Origin: an uncultured Bacteroidota bacterium
GTDB lineage: Bacteria > Bacteroidota > Bacteroidia > Chitinophagales > Chitinophagaceae
DNA: 64,000 bases
Direction of reading: 5' to 3'
Assembly (NCBI GenBank): GCA_903877645.1
Contig: CAIRES010000088.1
Coordinates: 1 to 64,000, forward strand
This document shows positions 1-6,972 of the stretch, one piece after another; positions within the stretch are counted from its first letter, which is position 1, and each line of letters begins with the position of its first letter. Under the pieces are notes generated by a model. That model was not told the DNA's origin. It ran no database searches and worked only from the letters and a program-made list of their open reading frames with translations. The translations under genes were made by a program, and so were the position numbers.

Positions 1-239
1 AATCCGCTGGCAGCAATTGGCGTTAGAATTGGTATTATGTTCAACAACAAAGGCAGTATTAAACCTATGGCACCAAAGATGTGTGCAAAAGCAACAAGTT
101 TGACCATTGGATCTGAATAGTCATTTACAAATGGCATTTTTGCCGCTAACTTTTCTTTGGGCTGTGTTAAAATCATGATGCCTGAAATGCAAAACATGGT
201 TGCGAGAATTCCTTGAATAACCCAAAGTGCAATGTTCAT
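1..239 (-). CDS. DoxX-like small membrane protein (partial, C-terminus outside window)
   Basis: Reading the minus strand from the ATG at 237-239 gives 79 uninterrupted residues that run off the window edge. The sequence begins MNIALWVIQGIL and contains hydrophobic stretches at about residues 4-24 and 50-75. This resembles the DoxX-like family of four-helix membrane proteins, whose precise role is mostly unknown. It is divergent from an HxlR-type regulator at 332, a pairing common for DoxX-like proteins and quinone or oxidoreductase genes, so that regulator probably controls it. Family assignment rests on hydrophobicity and the LTQPKEKLAAKMPF segment; moderately sure. Confidence 0.6.
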   Translation of the reverse strand, partial: MNIALWVIQGILATMFCISGIMILTQPKEKLAAKMPFVNDYSDPMVKLVAFAHIFGAIGLILPLLLNIIPILTPIAASG

Positions 240-264
240 TTTTATGAATTTAGAAATGCAAACT

Positions 265-327
265 AAAGTACTTTACTTTACATTTGCAAGTAGTATCAAC
301 AATGTATAGTAGTAACATAATGTAAAG
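265..327. promoter_or_regulatory. Candidate operator between DoxX-like and HxlR genes
   Basis: CTTTACATT at 276-284 is repeated as its exact reverse complement AATGTAAAG at 319-327. AAAGTACTTT at 265-274 is a perfect palindrome, and TACTT/AAGTA half sites occur at 274-278 and 288-292. HxlR-type regulators bind palindromic sites in divergent promoters, so this is a plausible autoregulatory operator. It is inferred from sequence symmetry only. Confidence 0.5.
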
Positions 328-331
328 CAAT

Positions 332-664
332 ATGGCTAACACTGAGAAAATATTTGGAAAAATAAACGATAGATCTTGCCCCGTTAGACAGTCTTTGGAG
401 ATTTTGGGTGGTAAATGGGCTTTCACAATAGTCTATTCACTCTTCGAAGGCACCAAAAGATTTAAAGAATTAGAGCGTAGTATTGAAGGTATCAATACAA
501 GGATGCTTGTGAAAGAATTAAAGCTTATGGAAGCTCATGATATTGTAAAACGGGTTGCATATGCCACTGTACCACCAACAGTCGAATATACCCTTACCGA
601 TAAAGGAAGAAAATTGCAGCCAATACTAAAGGAGCTTTACAAATGGGGAAAGGAATATTATTGA
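332..664 (+). CDS. HxlR-family winged-helix transcriptional regulator
   Basis: This 110-residue protein is one HxlR domain, the usual size for the family. CPVRQSLEILGGKW near residues 16-29 contains the Cys and the GGKW stretch typical of HxlR/YodB/HypR proteins. The winged helix continues through FKELERSIEGINTRMLVKEL and ends with EYTLTDKGRKL. The single N-terminal Cys is the position used for thiol sensing in YodB-like members. Gene order and the inverted repeats upstream suggest it regulates itself and the divergent DoxX-like gene, perhaps in response to electrophiles or redox stress. The inducer is unknown. Confidence 0.9.
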   Translation: MANTEKIFGKINDRSCPVRQSLEILGGKWAFTIVYSLFEGTKRFKELERSIEGINTRMLVKELKLMEAHDIVKRVAYATVPPTVEYTLTDKGRKLQPILKELYKWGKEYY

Positions 665-703
665 CAAATCAACCTTTGACTTTTACGTCAAACCTTAATT
701 AAA

Positions 704-731
704 AAAGCAGGAGTCCGAAATCTCCTGCTTT
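704..731. terminator. Bidirectional intrinsic terminator between HxlR gene and HU gene
   Basis: AAAGCAGGAG at 704-713 pairs with CTCCTGCTTT at 722-731 around an 8-base loop, with A/T tracts on both sides. It lies between the convergent ends of the regulator and the HU gene and can serve both. Confidence 0.85.
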
Positions 732-758
732 AAATTTTATTATGAGAAAATTGAAGTG

Positions 759-1040
759 TTATTTCTTCTTATTAATACTTTCAGCGAAACCCTTTCCAGA
801 TTTGAACTTTGGAACCTTACTGGCTTTAATTTTTATTACAGCACCAGTCTGAGGATTACGACCATTACGAGCAGCACGAGCTGATACCGAGAATGTACCG
901 AATCCCACCAGGGTAACACGGTCACCCTTTTTAAGAGTTGCGATCACAGAGCCTGTGAATGAGTCTATCGCTGCATTTGCTTGCACTTTGGTGATACCTG
1001 CGTCAGCTGAAATTTTGTCAATGAGTTCTCCTTTGTTCAT
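759..1040 (-). CDS. hup: HU-family histone-like DNA-binding protein
   Basis: This 93-residue protein has the full HU/IHF fold. The N-terminal helices (MNKGELIDKISADAGITK) are followed by GDRVTLVGFGTFSV and the DNA-binding arm ARNGRNPQTGAVIKI, with the intercalating Pro in RNPQTG. HU dimers bend and compact DNA and support replication and recombination. Length and motif order match the family exactly. It is a single gene with its own promoter (TATATTTG on the minus strand at 1079-1086) and a shared terminator downstream. Confidence 0.96.
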   Translation of the reverse strand: MNKGELIDKISADAGITKVQANAAIDSFTGSVIATLKKGDRVTLVGFGTFSVSARAARNGRNPQTGAVIKIKASKVPKFKSGKGFAESINKKK

Positions 1041-1078
1041 ATAGTTAATTTTTATGTTTTAATAATTGTTGAACAACT

Positions 1079-1086
1079 CAAATATA
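1079..1086 (-). promoter_or_regulatory. Bacteroidota-type -7 element for HU gene
   Basis: The minus strand reads TATATTTG, an exact match to TAnnTTTG, with a TTG 19 bases upstream as the -33 part. It lies 38 bases before the HU start codon. Confidence 0.7.
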
Positions 1087-1241
1087 CAAATCATGAACAA
1101 ACCCACAATACCTTGGAATAGTGGAAAACTATTTAGGATTTTTCAATTAATATTTGAGTTGCTTTTTAGCGTTGTTTTTCCACACCAGATAGCAGGAGCA
1201 TGATAAAAAGCAGGTGTTTTATAAGATACGTTTTAGACAAT

Positions 1242-1427
1242 TTAAAAATCAATATTAAGCCGATAACTGGTACTTCTTCCACCAGCATCTTCCTTCACCA
1301 GTATTTGCTTCTCTATCAGATTCTGAATATCACGGATCGCTGTGTCATGGGAGCATTTGGTCATCTTTGCCCACTTAGCTGTGATTAGCTTGCCTTCAAA
1401 ATCATCCAATATGCGAAGATTATTCCC
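1242..1427 (-). pseudogene. C-terminal remnant of a Fic-family protein
   Basis: On the minus strand an open stretch ending at TAA 1242-1244 encodes LDDFEGKLITAKWAKMTKC, then SHDTAIRDIQNLIEKQILVK and EDAGGRSTSYRLN. This is the winged-helix C-terminal module found after the Fic AMP-transferase domain in DUF4172/Fic proteins. In frame, a TAG at 1428-1430 closes it upstream, and no Fic core motif (HPFxxGNGR) is visible nearby. So it is a decayed remnant of about 60 codons, not a gene. The assignment is from remembered family sequence, not a search. Confidence 0.65.
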
Positions 1428-1537
1428 CTATAGTCAGAGCGAAAGTAGATTATTCTACGCATATTATGCGTAAATTAAGGCACCTATTTGACGCATAGCA
1501 TAGTTGAGAGCAAGATATTTACACAGAATATTTACAA

Positions 1538-1545
1538 TAATTTTG
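1538..1545 (+). promoter_or_regulatory. -7 promoter element abutting the hydrolase start
   Basis: TAATTTTG matches TAnnTTTG and ends five bases before the ATG at 1551. That would place transcription start at or near the start codon. Confidence 0.55.
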
Positions 1546-1550
1546 GTTGC

Positions 1551-2441
1551 ATGAAAGGAGTAATCTTAACAGTCTTGGCGATAGTTGCGTGCAGTCAGAT
1601 ATTTGGGCAGTCCTACCAGATAGGGCATGTAACAATGACCCTGATCGATAGCTCCAGAAACAACAGAGCGGTACCATGCGAGATATACTATCCTGCTGAT
1701 GCAGCAGGTGAAAACGTTAGTTTTTCAAAAACGCTGAAAAGTAAGGTGCCAGCCATCAGCTTCGGACATGGCTTTGTGATGAAATGGGATGCGTACCAGA
1801 ATATCTGGGAAGCAGTAGTCCCTAATGGCTATATAGTGGCATTTCCGACATCAGAATCTTCGTTCTCACCAAGTCATGGGGAATTGGGCAAAGACCTCTC
1901 ATTCATCCTTAAAAAGCTATTAGTGCTCGGCAATACACCTGGTTCCATATTCTACAACGAGGTGGACACCATGAATTGTGTAATGGGTCATAGCATGGGC
2001 GGTGGTTCTGCGTTCATTGCAGCAGCAAACGATCCAGGCATCAAAGCGATCGCAACGCTTGCGGCAGCAGAGACGAAGCCATCAGCAATCACAGCAGCAA
2101 AAAATATCAAAGTACCTGCACTTGTATTTGCTGGGTTAAATGATTGTATCACGCCTGCCAAAACAAACCAGTTACCCATGTATGATGGGCTGAGCTGCAA
2201 AAGCAAGCATTACATTGGCATAAAGGGCGGCAGTCACTGCCTGATGGCTGATAAGAGCTTTACATGCAGCTTTGGCGAGGGTACGTGTAAACCTAAACCA
2301 GAGATAACGAAAGAAGAGCAACATCGGATCATCAACAGGTATTTGGTACCCTGGCTTGATTATCACTTGAAACACTCAGATGCAGCAGGACTCCTGTTTG
2401 ACAAGTCTTTAGAAGCAGATAATGCTATTATTTACCAGTAG
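1551..2441 (+). CDS. Secreted alpha/beta hydrolase
   Basis: The ATG at 1551 gives a 296-residue protein starting with a clear signal peptide (MKGVILTVLAIVACSQIFGQ). A longer frame opens at 1488, but its extra 21 residues precede the signal and overlap the promoter. The hydrolase core shows an oxyanion segment FGHGF, the nucleophile elbow GHSMGGG, an acid in AGLNDCITP and a final His in KGGSHC, a complete Ser-Asp-His triad. The layout resembles the dienelactone-hydrolase, chlorophyllase and polyester-hydrolase-like group. Six Cys residues in the C-terminal half suggest disulfides in the periplasm or outside. The substrate cannot be told; an ester is likely. Confidence 0.8.
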   Translation: MKGVILTVLAIVACSQIFGQSYQIGHVTMTLIDSSRNNRAVPCEIYYPADAAGENVSFSKTLKSKVPAISFGHGFVMKWDAYQNIWEAVVPNGYIVAFPTSESSFSPSHGELGKDLSFILKKLLVLGNTPGSIFYNEVDTMNCVMGHSMGGGSAFIAAANDPGIKAIATLAAAETKPSAITAAKNIKVPALVFAGLNDCITPAKTNQLPMYDGLSCKSKHYIGIKGGSHCLMADKSFTCSFGEGTCKPKPEITKEEQHRIINRYLVPWLDYHLKHSDAAGLLFDKSLEADNAIIYQ

Positions 2442-2516
2442 AATATGGTTTCAAGTAGGCTTCAGCCAGGGATAGTTCAGTAAAATCTATAAACGTAAAA
2501 CATGAGGAGTTTCTAA

Positions 2517-2524
2517 TATTTTTG
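2517..2524 (+). promoter_or_regulatory. -7 promoter element abutting orphan gene start
   Basis: TATTTTTG fits TAnnTTTG and ends four bases before the ATG at 2529, implying a leaderless or nearly leaderless message. Confidence 0.55.
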
Positions 2525-2528
2525 TGAC

Positions 2529-3011
2529 ATGAGAATCGGATTAATAATTGCAGATTTTGAAATGAGCTTTACAACATCATTCCAACACACCGCAAGAGTC
2601 AAATATGGAGTAGACTTCAATTCGAGCAATGCAGATGCATTAGGTTTGAAGTTAAACGACTTAAAAGGTAAGTTTGAACTGAACCAACATAATGATGTTC
2701 ATGTTGGGCTTGAAATAACTTTGGAGCATATAATGCATGTCCAAAACCTTCTTAATCAGATTCTGGAAAAGTATAGAGAGGTATTTAGGGTGTTACCACC
2801 CAATATGAAGATCTATACTATTACCCAAAAGCTGAACGAATCCGAAGCACCAACTGCAAAAGAGTTGGCAAAAGAAGTACTTACCGAAGTTTTTAATCCA
2901 GAAAAGCCTGCGAAGCTCACCAAAATTGAGCAAAAAAAGGCGGATGCGGAGGCACTAAGTGCCAAGCGAGCATTAGCCATTATTAGAAAAAACAGTGCTA
3001 AAAAGAAGTGA
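2529..3011 (+). CDS. Orphan 160-residue protein, function unknown
   Basis: I do not recognise this protein. It has no signal peptide and no membrane segment. The central part (about residues 55-90) is a predicted amphipathic helix, and the last 40 residues are rich in Lys and Ala (TKIEQKKADAEALSAKRA, ending KKK), suggesting a basic, perhaps nucleic-acid-touching tail. It stands alone, with its own promoter directly before the ATG and a tRNA-Ser gene downstream on the other strand. The 3' end carries one copy of an 11-base repeat that recurs in tandem just downstream. Codon composition does not look obviously foreign. Confidence 0.6.
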   Translation: MRIGLIIADFEMSFTTSFQHTARVKYGVDFNSSNADALGLKLNDLKGKFELNQHNDVHVGLEITLEHIMHVQNLLNQILEKYREVFRVLPPNMKIYTITQKLNESEAPTAKELAKEVLTEVFNPEKPAKLTKIEQKKADAEALSAKRALAIIRKNSAKKK

Positions 3012-3065
3012 AACCCTTTATAGGCAACAATTTAGCTTAAAAAAACAGTGCTAAAACAGTGCTAA
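2991..3065 (+). repeat. Three copies of AACAGTGCTAA
   Basis: AACAGTGCTAA occurs at 2991-3001, inside the orphan gene's last codons, and as a perfect tandem at 3044-3054 and 3055-3065. It looks like a local duplication of the gene's 3' end. Confidence 0.75.
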
Positions 3066-3116
3066 ATAACTCCAAAATGATCTTTTTTACTCCAAAAACG
3101 GCATTGATTATCAATA

Positions 3117-3142
3117 AAAAAGCCCCAAAAATGGGGCTTTTT
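3117..3142 (-). terminator. Intrinsic terminator of tRNA-Ser(UGA)
   Basis: AAAAAGCCCC at 3117-3126 pairs with GGGGCTTTTT at 3133-3142. On the minus strand the hairpin is followed by a T tract, eight bases past the tRNA. Confidence 0.85.
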
Positions 3143-3149
3143 CACTATG

Positions 3150-3234
3150 CGGAGAGAGAGGGATTCGAACCCCCGGACCTATTACAGTCAACAGTTTTCA
3201 AGACTGCCGCAATCGACCACTCTGCCATCTCTCC
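3150..3234 (-). tRNA. tRNA-Ser(UGA)
   Basis: The minus strand folds as a class II tRNA: acceptor GGAGAGA/TCTCTCC with discriminator G, an anticodon loop with TGA (CTTGAAAA), a long variable arm and GGTTCGAATCC. It is 85 nt and no CCA is encoded. Confidence 0.95.
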
Positions 3235-3408
3235 GTGGACAAAATTAGATAAGCAGACGGATATTCAAAAAGTTTTTTCAGTTATTCCTATATATTTTTT
3301 AGTGCAAAGTCTTTTCAATCAACGCTTTCGGAGGTTTCACTGATGTTAAAAGTTGTGTAAAATAACAACCCAAGAGAACCGTACCGCCCTGCTGTAGCGT
3401 ATATAACC

Positions 3409-3416
3409 TAAATTTG
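3409..3416 (+). promoter_or_regulatory. -7 promoter element abutting msrA start
   Basis: TAAATTTG matches TAnnTTTG exactly and ends three bases before the first ATG (3420), so the mRNA is probably leaderless. It also shows that the TTG inside this element is not a start codon. Confidence 0.6.
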
Positions 3417-3419
3417 AAC

Positions 3420-4088
3420 ATGATGCACATCATCAAAAAACTACTGGCACTTGTGCCACTATTCGCACACTTCATGGCAGGCGCACAGGAAGATAATTTT
3501 CAGCAATCAAAAACATTTCAGCAAATGAACAGCACAATACCGGAACAATCGGCAAGCAAAACTGAAGTTGCAACGTTTGGTGCAGGCTGCTACTGGTGTA
3601 CAGAAGCACAGTTTCAGCAACTGAAAGGTGTATCAAAAGTGGAGTCTGGTTTCTCAGGCGGCAATGTCGCCAATCCCACCTACAAGCAGGTGTGCACAGG
3701 CACTACAGGCCATGCAGAGGTCTGCAATATATATTATGACCCATCCATCATCAGCTTCGACGAATTACTTGCAGCCTTCTGGACTTGCCATGACCCGACG
3801 CAACTGAACAGGCAGGGCAACGATGTGGGCACGCAATACCGTTCAGCAATTTTTTATCACAACGATGAGCAAAAACAAAAAGCGGAAGACTACAAGAAAA
3901 AACTGAACGAAGAACATGCCTGGGACAAAGATGTGGTGACGCAGATCGCGCCATTTACGGCTTTCTACAAGGCGGAAGATTATCACCAAAACTACTTCAA
4001 TGAAAACGGCGAACAGCCCTATTGCCACTTTGTGATACAACCAAAGGTGGACAAATTCAAAAAAATCTTTGCAAACAAGTTGAAATAG
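3420..4088 (+). CDS. msrA: Periplasmic peptide methionine-S-sulfoxide reductase
   Basis: MsrA reduces the S-form of methionine sulfoxide in oxidised proteins. The catalytic motif GAGCYWCTE lies near residue 57 of this 222-residue protein, followed by the SGFSGG and EDYHQNYF segments that line the active site. An N-terminal hydrophobic signal (LLALVPLFAHFMAGAQ) and a 30-residue linker put the enzyme in the periplasm, whereas standard MsrA is cytoplasmic and shorter. Two adjacent ATGs (3420 and 3423) are possible starts. It is a single gene with its own promoter element. Confidence 0.95.
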   Translation: MMHIIKKLLALVPLFAHFMAGAQEDNFQQSKTFQQMNSTIPEQSASKTEVATFGAGCYWCTEAQFQQLKGVSKVESGFSGGNVANPTYKQVCTGTTGHAEVCNIYYDPSIISFDELLAAFWTCHDPTQLNRQGNDVGTQYRSAIFYHNDEQKQKAEDYKKKLNEEHAWDKDVVTQIAPFTAFYKAEDYHQNYFNENGEQPYCHFVIQPKVDKFKKIFANKLK

Positions 4089-4190
4089 TATCTTAAGCAT
4101 ACTATTCTTCAACTACAGACCCCTACTTCTCAGCCTTTTACACATACTATAGTACTACAAAATTATTTTCTCGTTAAAAAAACAGATTTG

Positions 4191-4221
4191 TTTGTTGTTT
4201 TATCAAAAAAATGTAAATTTG
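4191..4221 (+). promoter_or_regulatory. Promoter of cold-shock gene
   Basis: TTTG at 4191-4194, a 19-base spacer and TAAATTTG at 4214-4221 form a near-ideal Bacteroidota promoter. It leaves an AT-rich untranslated leader of about 25 bases. Confidence 0.75.
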
Positions 4222-4251
4222 CTTTATTATTAATTAATTTATACAATTAAA

Positions 4252-4446
4252 ATGCAAGAAGGTACAGTAAAATTCTTCAATGAAACTAAAGGATTTGGTT
4301 TCATTACTCCCGCAAACGGCGGCCAGGACATTTTCGTTCACGTATCAGGTCTGAAGGACCAAATCCGTGAGAATGACAAAGTGACCTTTGAAGTTCAAAA
4401 TGGTAAAAAAGGTTTAAATGCAGTAAACGTTACAGTAATACACTAG
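4252..4446 (+). CDS. cspA: Cold-shock domain protein, CspA family
   Basis: This 64-residue protein is a single cold-shock domain (OB fold) that binds single-stranded RNA or DNA. RNP1 is KGFGFI near residues 14-19 and RNP2 is DIFVH near 28-32. VKFFNETKGFGFITP is typical of the family. It is preceded by a strong promoter and followed by a strong intrinsic terminator, so it is monocistronic and probably highly expressed. The leader is too short to hold the long thermosensor described for E. coli cspA. Confidence 0.95.
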   Translation: MQEGTVKFFNETKGFGFITPANGGQDIFVHVSGLKDQIRENDKVTFEVQNGKKGLNAVNVTVIH

Positions 4447-4471
4447 TTTACAGCAATACTGAAATATCATT

Positions 4472-4499
4472 AAGACGTGCACATTGCACGTCTTTTTTG
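4472..4499 (+). terminator. Intrinsic terminator after cold-shock gene
   Basis: AAGACGTGC (4472-4480) pairs with GCACGTCTT (4486-4494), followed by a run of T. Confidence 0.88.
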
Positions 4500-4604
4500 T
4501 TGCCTGCTAAGAATTGCGTTACTGAAGAAAATAACTTTCCGTTAGGCATTGCGATATACTCATTGTAAATCAAGGCACTATTATTGTATTACTCTGTGAG
4601 TAAC

Positions 4605-4612
4605 TACATTTG
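4605..4612 (+). promoter_or_regulatory. -7 promoter element of ABC exporter operon
   Basis: TACATTTG matches TAnnTTTG, with TTG at 4584-4586 eighteen bases upstream. The upstream TTG codon at 4610 falls inside this element, which argues for the ATG at 4637 as start. Confidence 0.6.
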
Positions 4613-4636
4613 AATTATAATTCAAGCACACTACAT

Positions 4637-5281
4637 ATGCAGCTATCATTACAGGGGGTAGTACCTCTCCCCTTGCTCGATAAAATGAATAATTACCAAA
4701 GCGGGCTTTGGAAAGGCACACTCTCCTTTAAGAAGGGGGAATACATTTTTATACAAGCTCCATCGGGCACCGGCAAAACAACGCTGGTACACATCCTCTA
4801 CGGCTTAAGAAAAGATTTTCAAGGGAATGTAACGTGGGATACTACCGCGATGAGTAATGCAGGCAATGAGGCATTGGCACAACTGCGCACAAACAACATT
4901 AGTATCATCTTCCAGGATATGCGCCTGTTCCCCGAGCTGACCGCATGGGAGAACATAGACATCAAACGAAAACTAACCAATACTGTGACAACAGAACAAG
5001 CCAACGAATGGCTGGACCGGCTGGGACTGAAAGATAAAAAGAAATCACTGGCAGCCACTATGTCTTATGGCGAGCAGCAAAGAGTAGCTATAGTGCGTGC
5101 GCTGATGCAACCATTTGAATGGCTGCTGATGGACGAACCATTCAGCCATCTTGACCATGCCAATACTGAAAAAGCAATTGCGCTCATCGGCGAAGTAGTG
5201 AAGCAGCACAATGCAGGTATGATACTGGCCGACCTTGATGAGAATACATTTTTCCCATACACTAAAACAATAGTACTGTGA
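4637..5281 (+). CDS. ABC transporter ATP-binding protein, LolD/MacB-like
   Basis: This 214-residue ATPase has Walker A APSGTGKTT, a Q loop at IIFQDMRLFPELT, the signature MSYGEQQR and Walker B WLLMDEP followed by the D loop FSHLDH. The switch His is not obvious; ILADLDEN occupies its place, which is unusual. Size and Q-loop wording resemble LolD and MacB ATPases that work with FtsX-type permeases by mechanotransmission. The stop overlaps the start of the permease gene (GTGA), so the two are translationally coupled. The substrate is unknown. Confidence 0.85.
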   Translation: MQLSLQGVVPLPLLDKMNNYQSGLWKGTLSFKKGEYIFIQAPSGTGKTTLVHILYGLRKDFQGNVTWDTTAMSNAGNEALAQLRTNNISIIFQDMRLFPELTAWENIDIKRKLTNTVTTEQANEWLDRLGLKDKKKSLAATMSYGEQQRVAIVRALMQPFEWLLMDEPFSHLDHANTEKAIALIGEVVKQHNAGMILADLDENTFFPYTKTIVL

Positions 5282-6480
5282 GTGATATTGTGCAAAAGAA
5301 AATGCTGAAGAAATTGCTCCTTCGCTCCCAAAACAGGTCGAGGCTTTGGGCTGCGATTGCCGCACTGTGCGTAGGCACTACCCTGCTGCTGCTATCTGTA
5401 ATGATCTGGTGGAATTTTCGTGAGCTGCTGTATGGCAAAAGCCAGAACGACACGCTGGGCAGCACTTACCTGGTCATAGGCAAAAAAGTAACCGAGCAAA
5501 ATATGGGCAATGCCACCGCTACATTGTTCACACCGCAGGATATAGATAGCCTGAAGATAGCGCCGCAAGTTGAAGACATTGGCCTCATCAAATCCAACTA
5601 CTTTCCGGTATACGCTGTAATGGGTGGCAAACTGCCGCTGGCCACAGATCTGCCACTGGAATGTGTGCCCGATAAATTCATAGACAAGATGCCTGCCGAC
5701 TGGAAATGGGAACCGGGAAGCGTGTACCTGCCTATTATCGTTTCGTCGCAATTTCTCGATGTATATAACTATGTATTTGCACCCAGCCAGGGCCTGCCGC
5801 AATTATCAGAAGCGTCGGTAAAATCTCTTGCATTAAATCTGAAGGTAGGCAGCGGCGATAATACGGAAACGGTAATAGCCCATGTGGTGGGCTTTTCAGA
5901 CCGCATAGGCTCAGTATTGGCTCCGGAATCATTTATAGAATACGGCAATAAAAAATACGGCAAACCCGGCATGAGCGACAGGCTGTCGCAACTGATAGTG
6001 AAAGCCAAAGACCCGTCTGATGTAAAGTTTGCCAACTATCTTGAAAGCCATAATTATACTACCAATTCGCAGAACCTGCGCTGGAGCAAAATACGCGCCA
6101 TAGTAGAGGTAGTGACAGGAGCTACAGGTATACTTGCACTATTGCTGATGGGCATCGGCACACTCGTCTTTATACTGTTCATAGAGCTCACCATTGCACG
6201 TGCACAACATTCAGTTACGTTACTCTTACAGTTAGGCTACAGCCCACGTTATCTCAGCAGGTTTATGACCAATCGTTTTCTGCCGATGATATTAGGCACT
6301 GTGCTGGCATCCATGGCTATAGCTTTTGCCGCGCAGGTAGCAGCGTCAATAGCCGTTCAGTCGCAGGGGCTTGTACTCTCTACCCTGCCCGGATGGCCTG
6401 TATGGGCAGCATTATTATTGAGCACAGCAATATTGATCGGGCTGGTAAATAAGTCAATAAGTGACGCAATAAAAAAATAG
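5278..6480 (+). CDS. FtsX/MacB-type ABC transporter permease
   Basis: This 400-residue protein has the FtsX-type layout: one N-terminal membrane helix (about residues 22-45), a large extracytoplasmic domain of about 230 residues, then three helices near the C-terminus (about 280-310, 333-360 and 372-392). The GTG at 5278 overlaps the ATPase stop; an in-frame ATG at 5302 is an alternative start. With the ATPase it forms a two-gene MacB/Lol-like module without adaptor or TolC partner, so it may act in lipoprotein release, envelope stress or cell division signalling. It lacks the usual strong MacB_PCD motifs, so the substrate is open. Confidence 0.8.
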   Translation: MSDIVQKKMLKKLLLRSQNRSRLWAAIAALCVGTTLLLLSVMIWWNFRELLYGKSQNDTLGSTYLVIGKKVTEQNMGNATATLFTPQDIDSLKIAPQVEDIGLIKSNYFPVYAVMGGKLPLATDLPLECVPDKFIDKMPADWKWEPGSVYLPIIVSSQFLDVYNYVFAPSQGLPQLSEASVKSLALNLKVGSGDNTETVIAHVVGFSDRIGSVLAPESFIEYGNKKYGKPGMSDRLSQLIVKAKDPSDVKFANYLESHNYTTNSQNLRWSKIRAIVEVVTGATGILALLLMGIGTLVFILFIELTIARAQHSVTLLLQLGYSPRYLSRFMTNRFLPMILGTVLASMAIAFAAQVAASIAVQSQGLVLSTLPGWPVWAALLLSTAILIGLVNKSISDAIKK

Positions 6481-6481
6481 A

Positions 6482-6934
6482 TTATTCGCCAAGATTTTTC
6501 AGGTAGTTCTCTTCCTTTGCGTTGCGAATAACGTAGTATACATTAATGACAAAAGAGAACAGAAGAAACCATTGCTGAAGGCAAGGTATATTAAAACTGA
6601 AGAACAACATCCTGACACAACCTAACGGTGTCTGGTTTTGAAAGCCATCGTACAAGCTACGATAACTGATCAAAAACGAAATACTGACCACAAAGAACAG
6701 GGCAATAAAGATCGCATTCAGCAACTGGAACAACGTCTTATTTTCGGCAGGAAAAAGGACTTGCTTCACGCACAAAAGAGATGTGATGAGCAGCACCATA
6801 TTGAACGTATCAATAGCCCTGGCTACGTATATGATCCCTTCACGGGTATGTTGCTGCGCAAACGCAGGAACTGCGATCAGGACAGCTATTAAAACATACA
6901 AGGTACGCTTAAAGGTGACTTTGGTTGTGATCAT
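6482..6934 (-). CDS. Small membrane protein, function unknown
   Basis: I do not recognise this 150-residue protein. Residues 9-27 look like a cleavable signal (LYVLIAVLIAVPAFAQQ), followed by three hydrophobic helices near 40-60, 70-92 and 115-137. The topology is reminiscent of small Bacteroidota integral membrane proteins of no known role. It is convergent with the permease gene (2-base gap) and shares its direction with the symporter upstream, 39 bases away, so it may be co-transcribed with that gene. Confidence 0.6.
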   Translation of the reverse strand: MITTKVTFKRTLYVLIAVLIAVPAFAQQHTREGIIYVARAIDTFNMVLLITSLLCVKQVLFPAENKTLFQLLNAIFIALFFVVSISFLISYRSLYDGFQNQTPLGCVRMLFFSFNIPCLQQWFLLFSFVINVYYVIRNAKEENYLKNLGE

Positions 6935-6972
6935 TGGGAATACAAAAATATCAATTATTCTTTACCCGGGTG

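Noticed and set aside
1200-1388. 62-residue plus-strand frame
   Set aside because: It overlaps the Fic-like remnant on the other strand, has no recognisable pattern or promoter and its composition is not coding-like.
3059-3343. 94-residue frame across tRNA-Ser(UGA)
   Set aside because: It reads through the tRNA and its terminator, so it cannot be a gene.
4141-4251. Cold-shock RNA thermosensor in the leader
   Set aside because: The leader between promoter and ATG is only about 30 bases, too short for the E. coli-type element.
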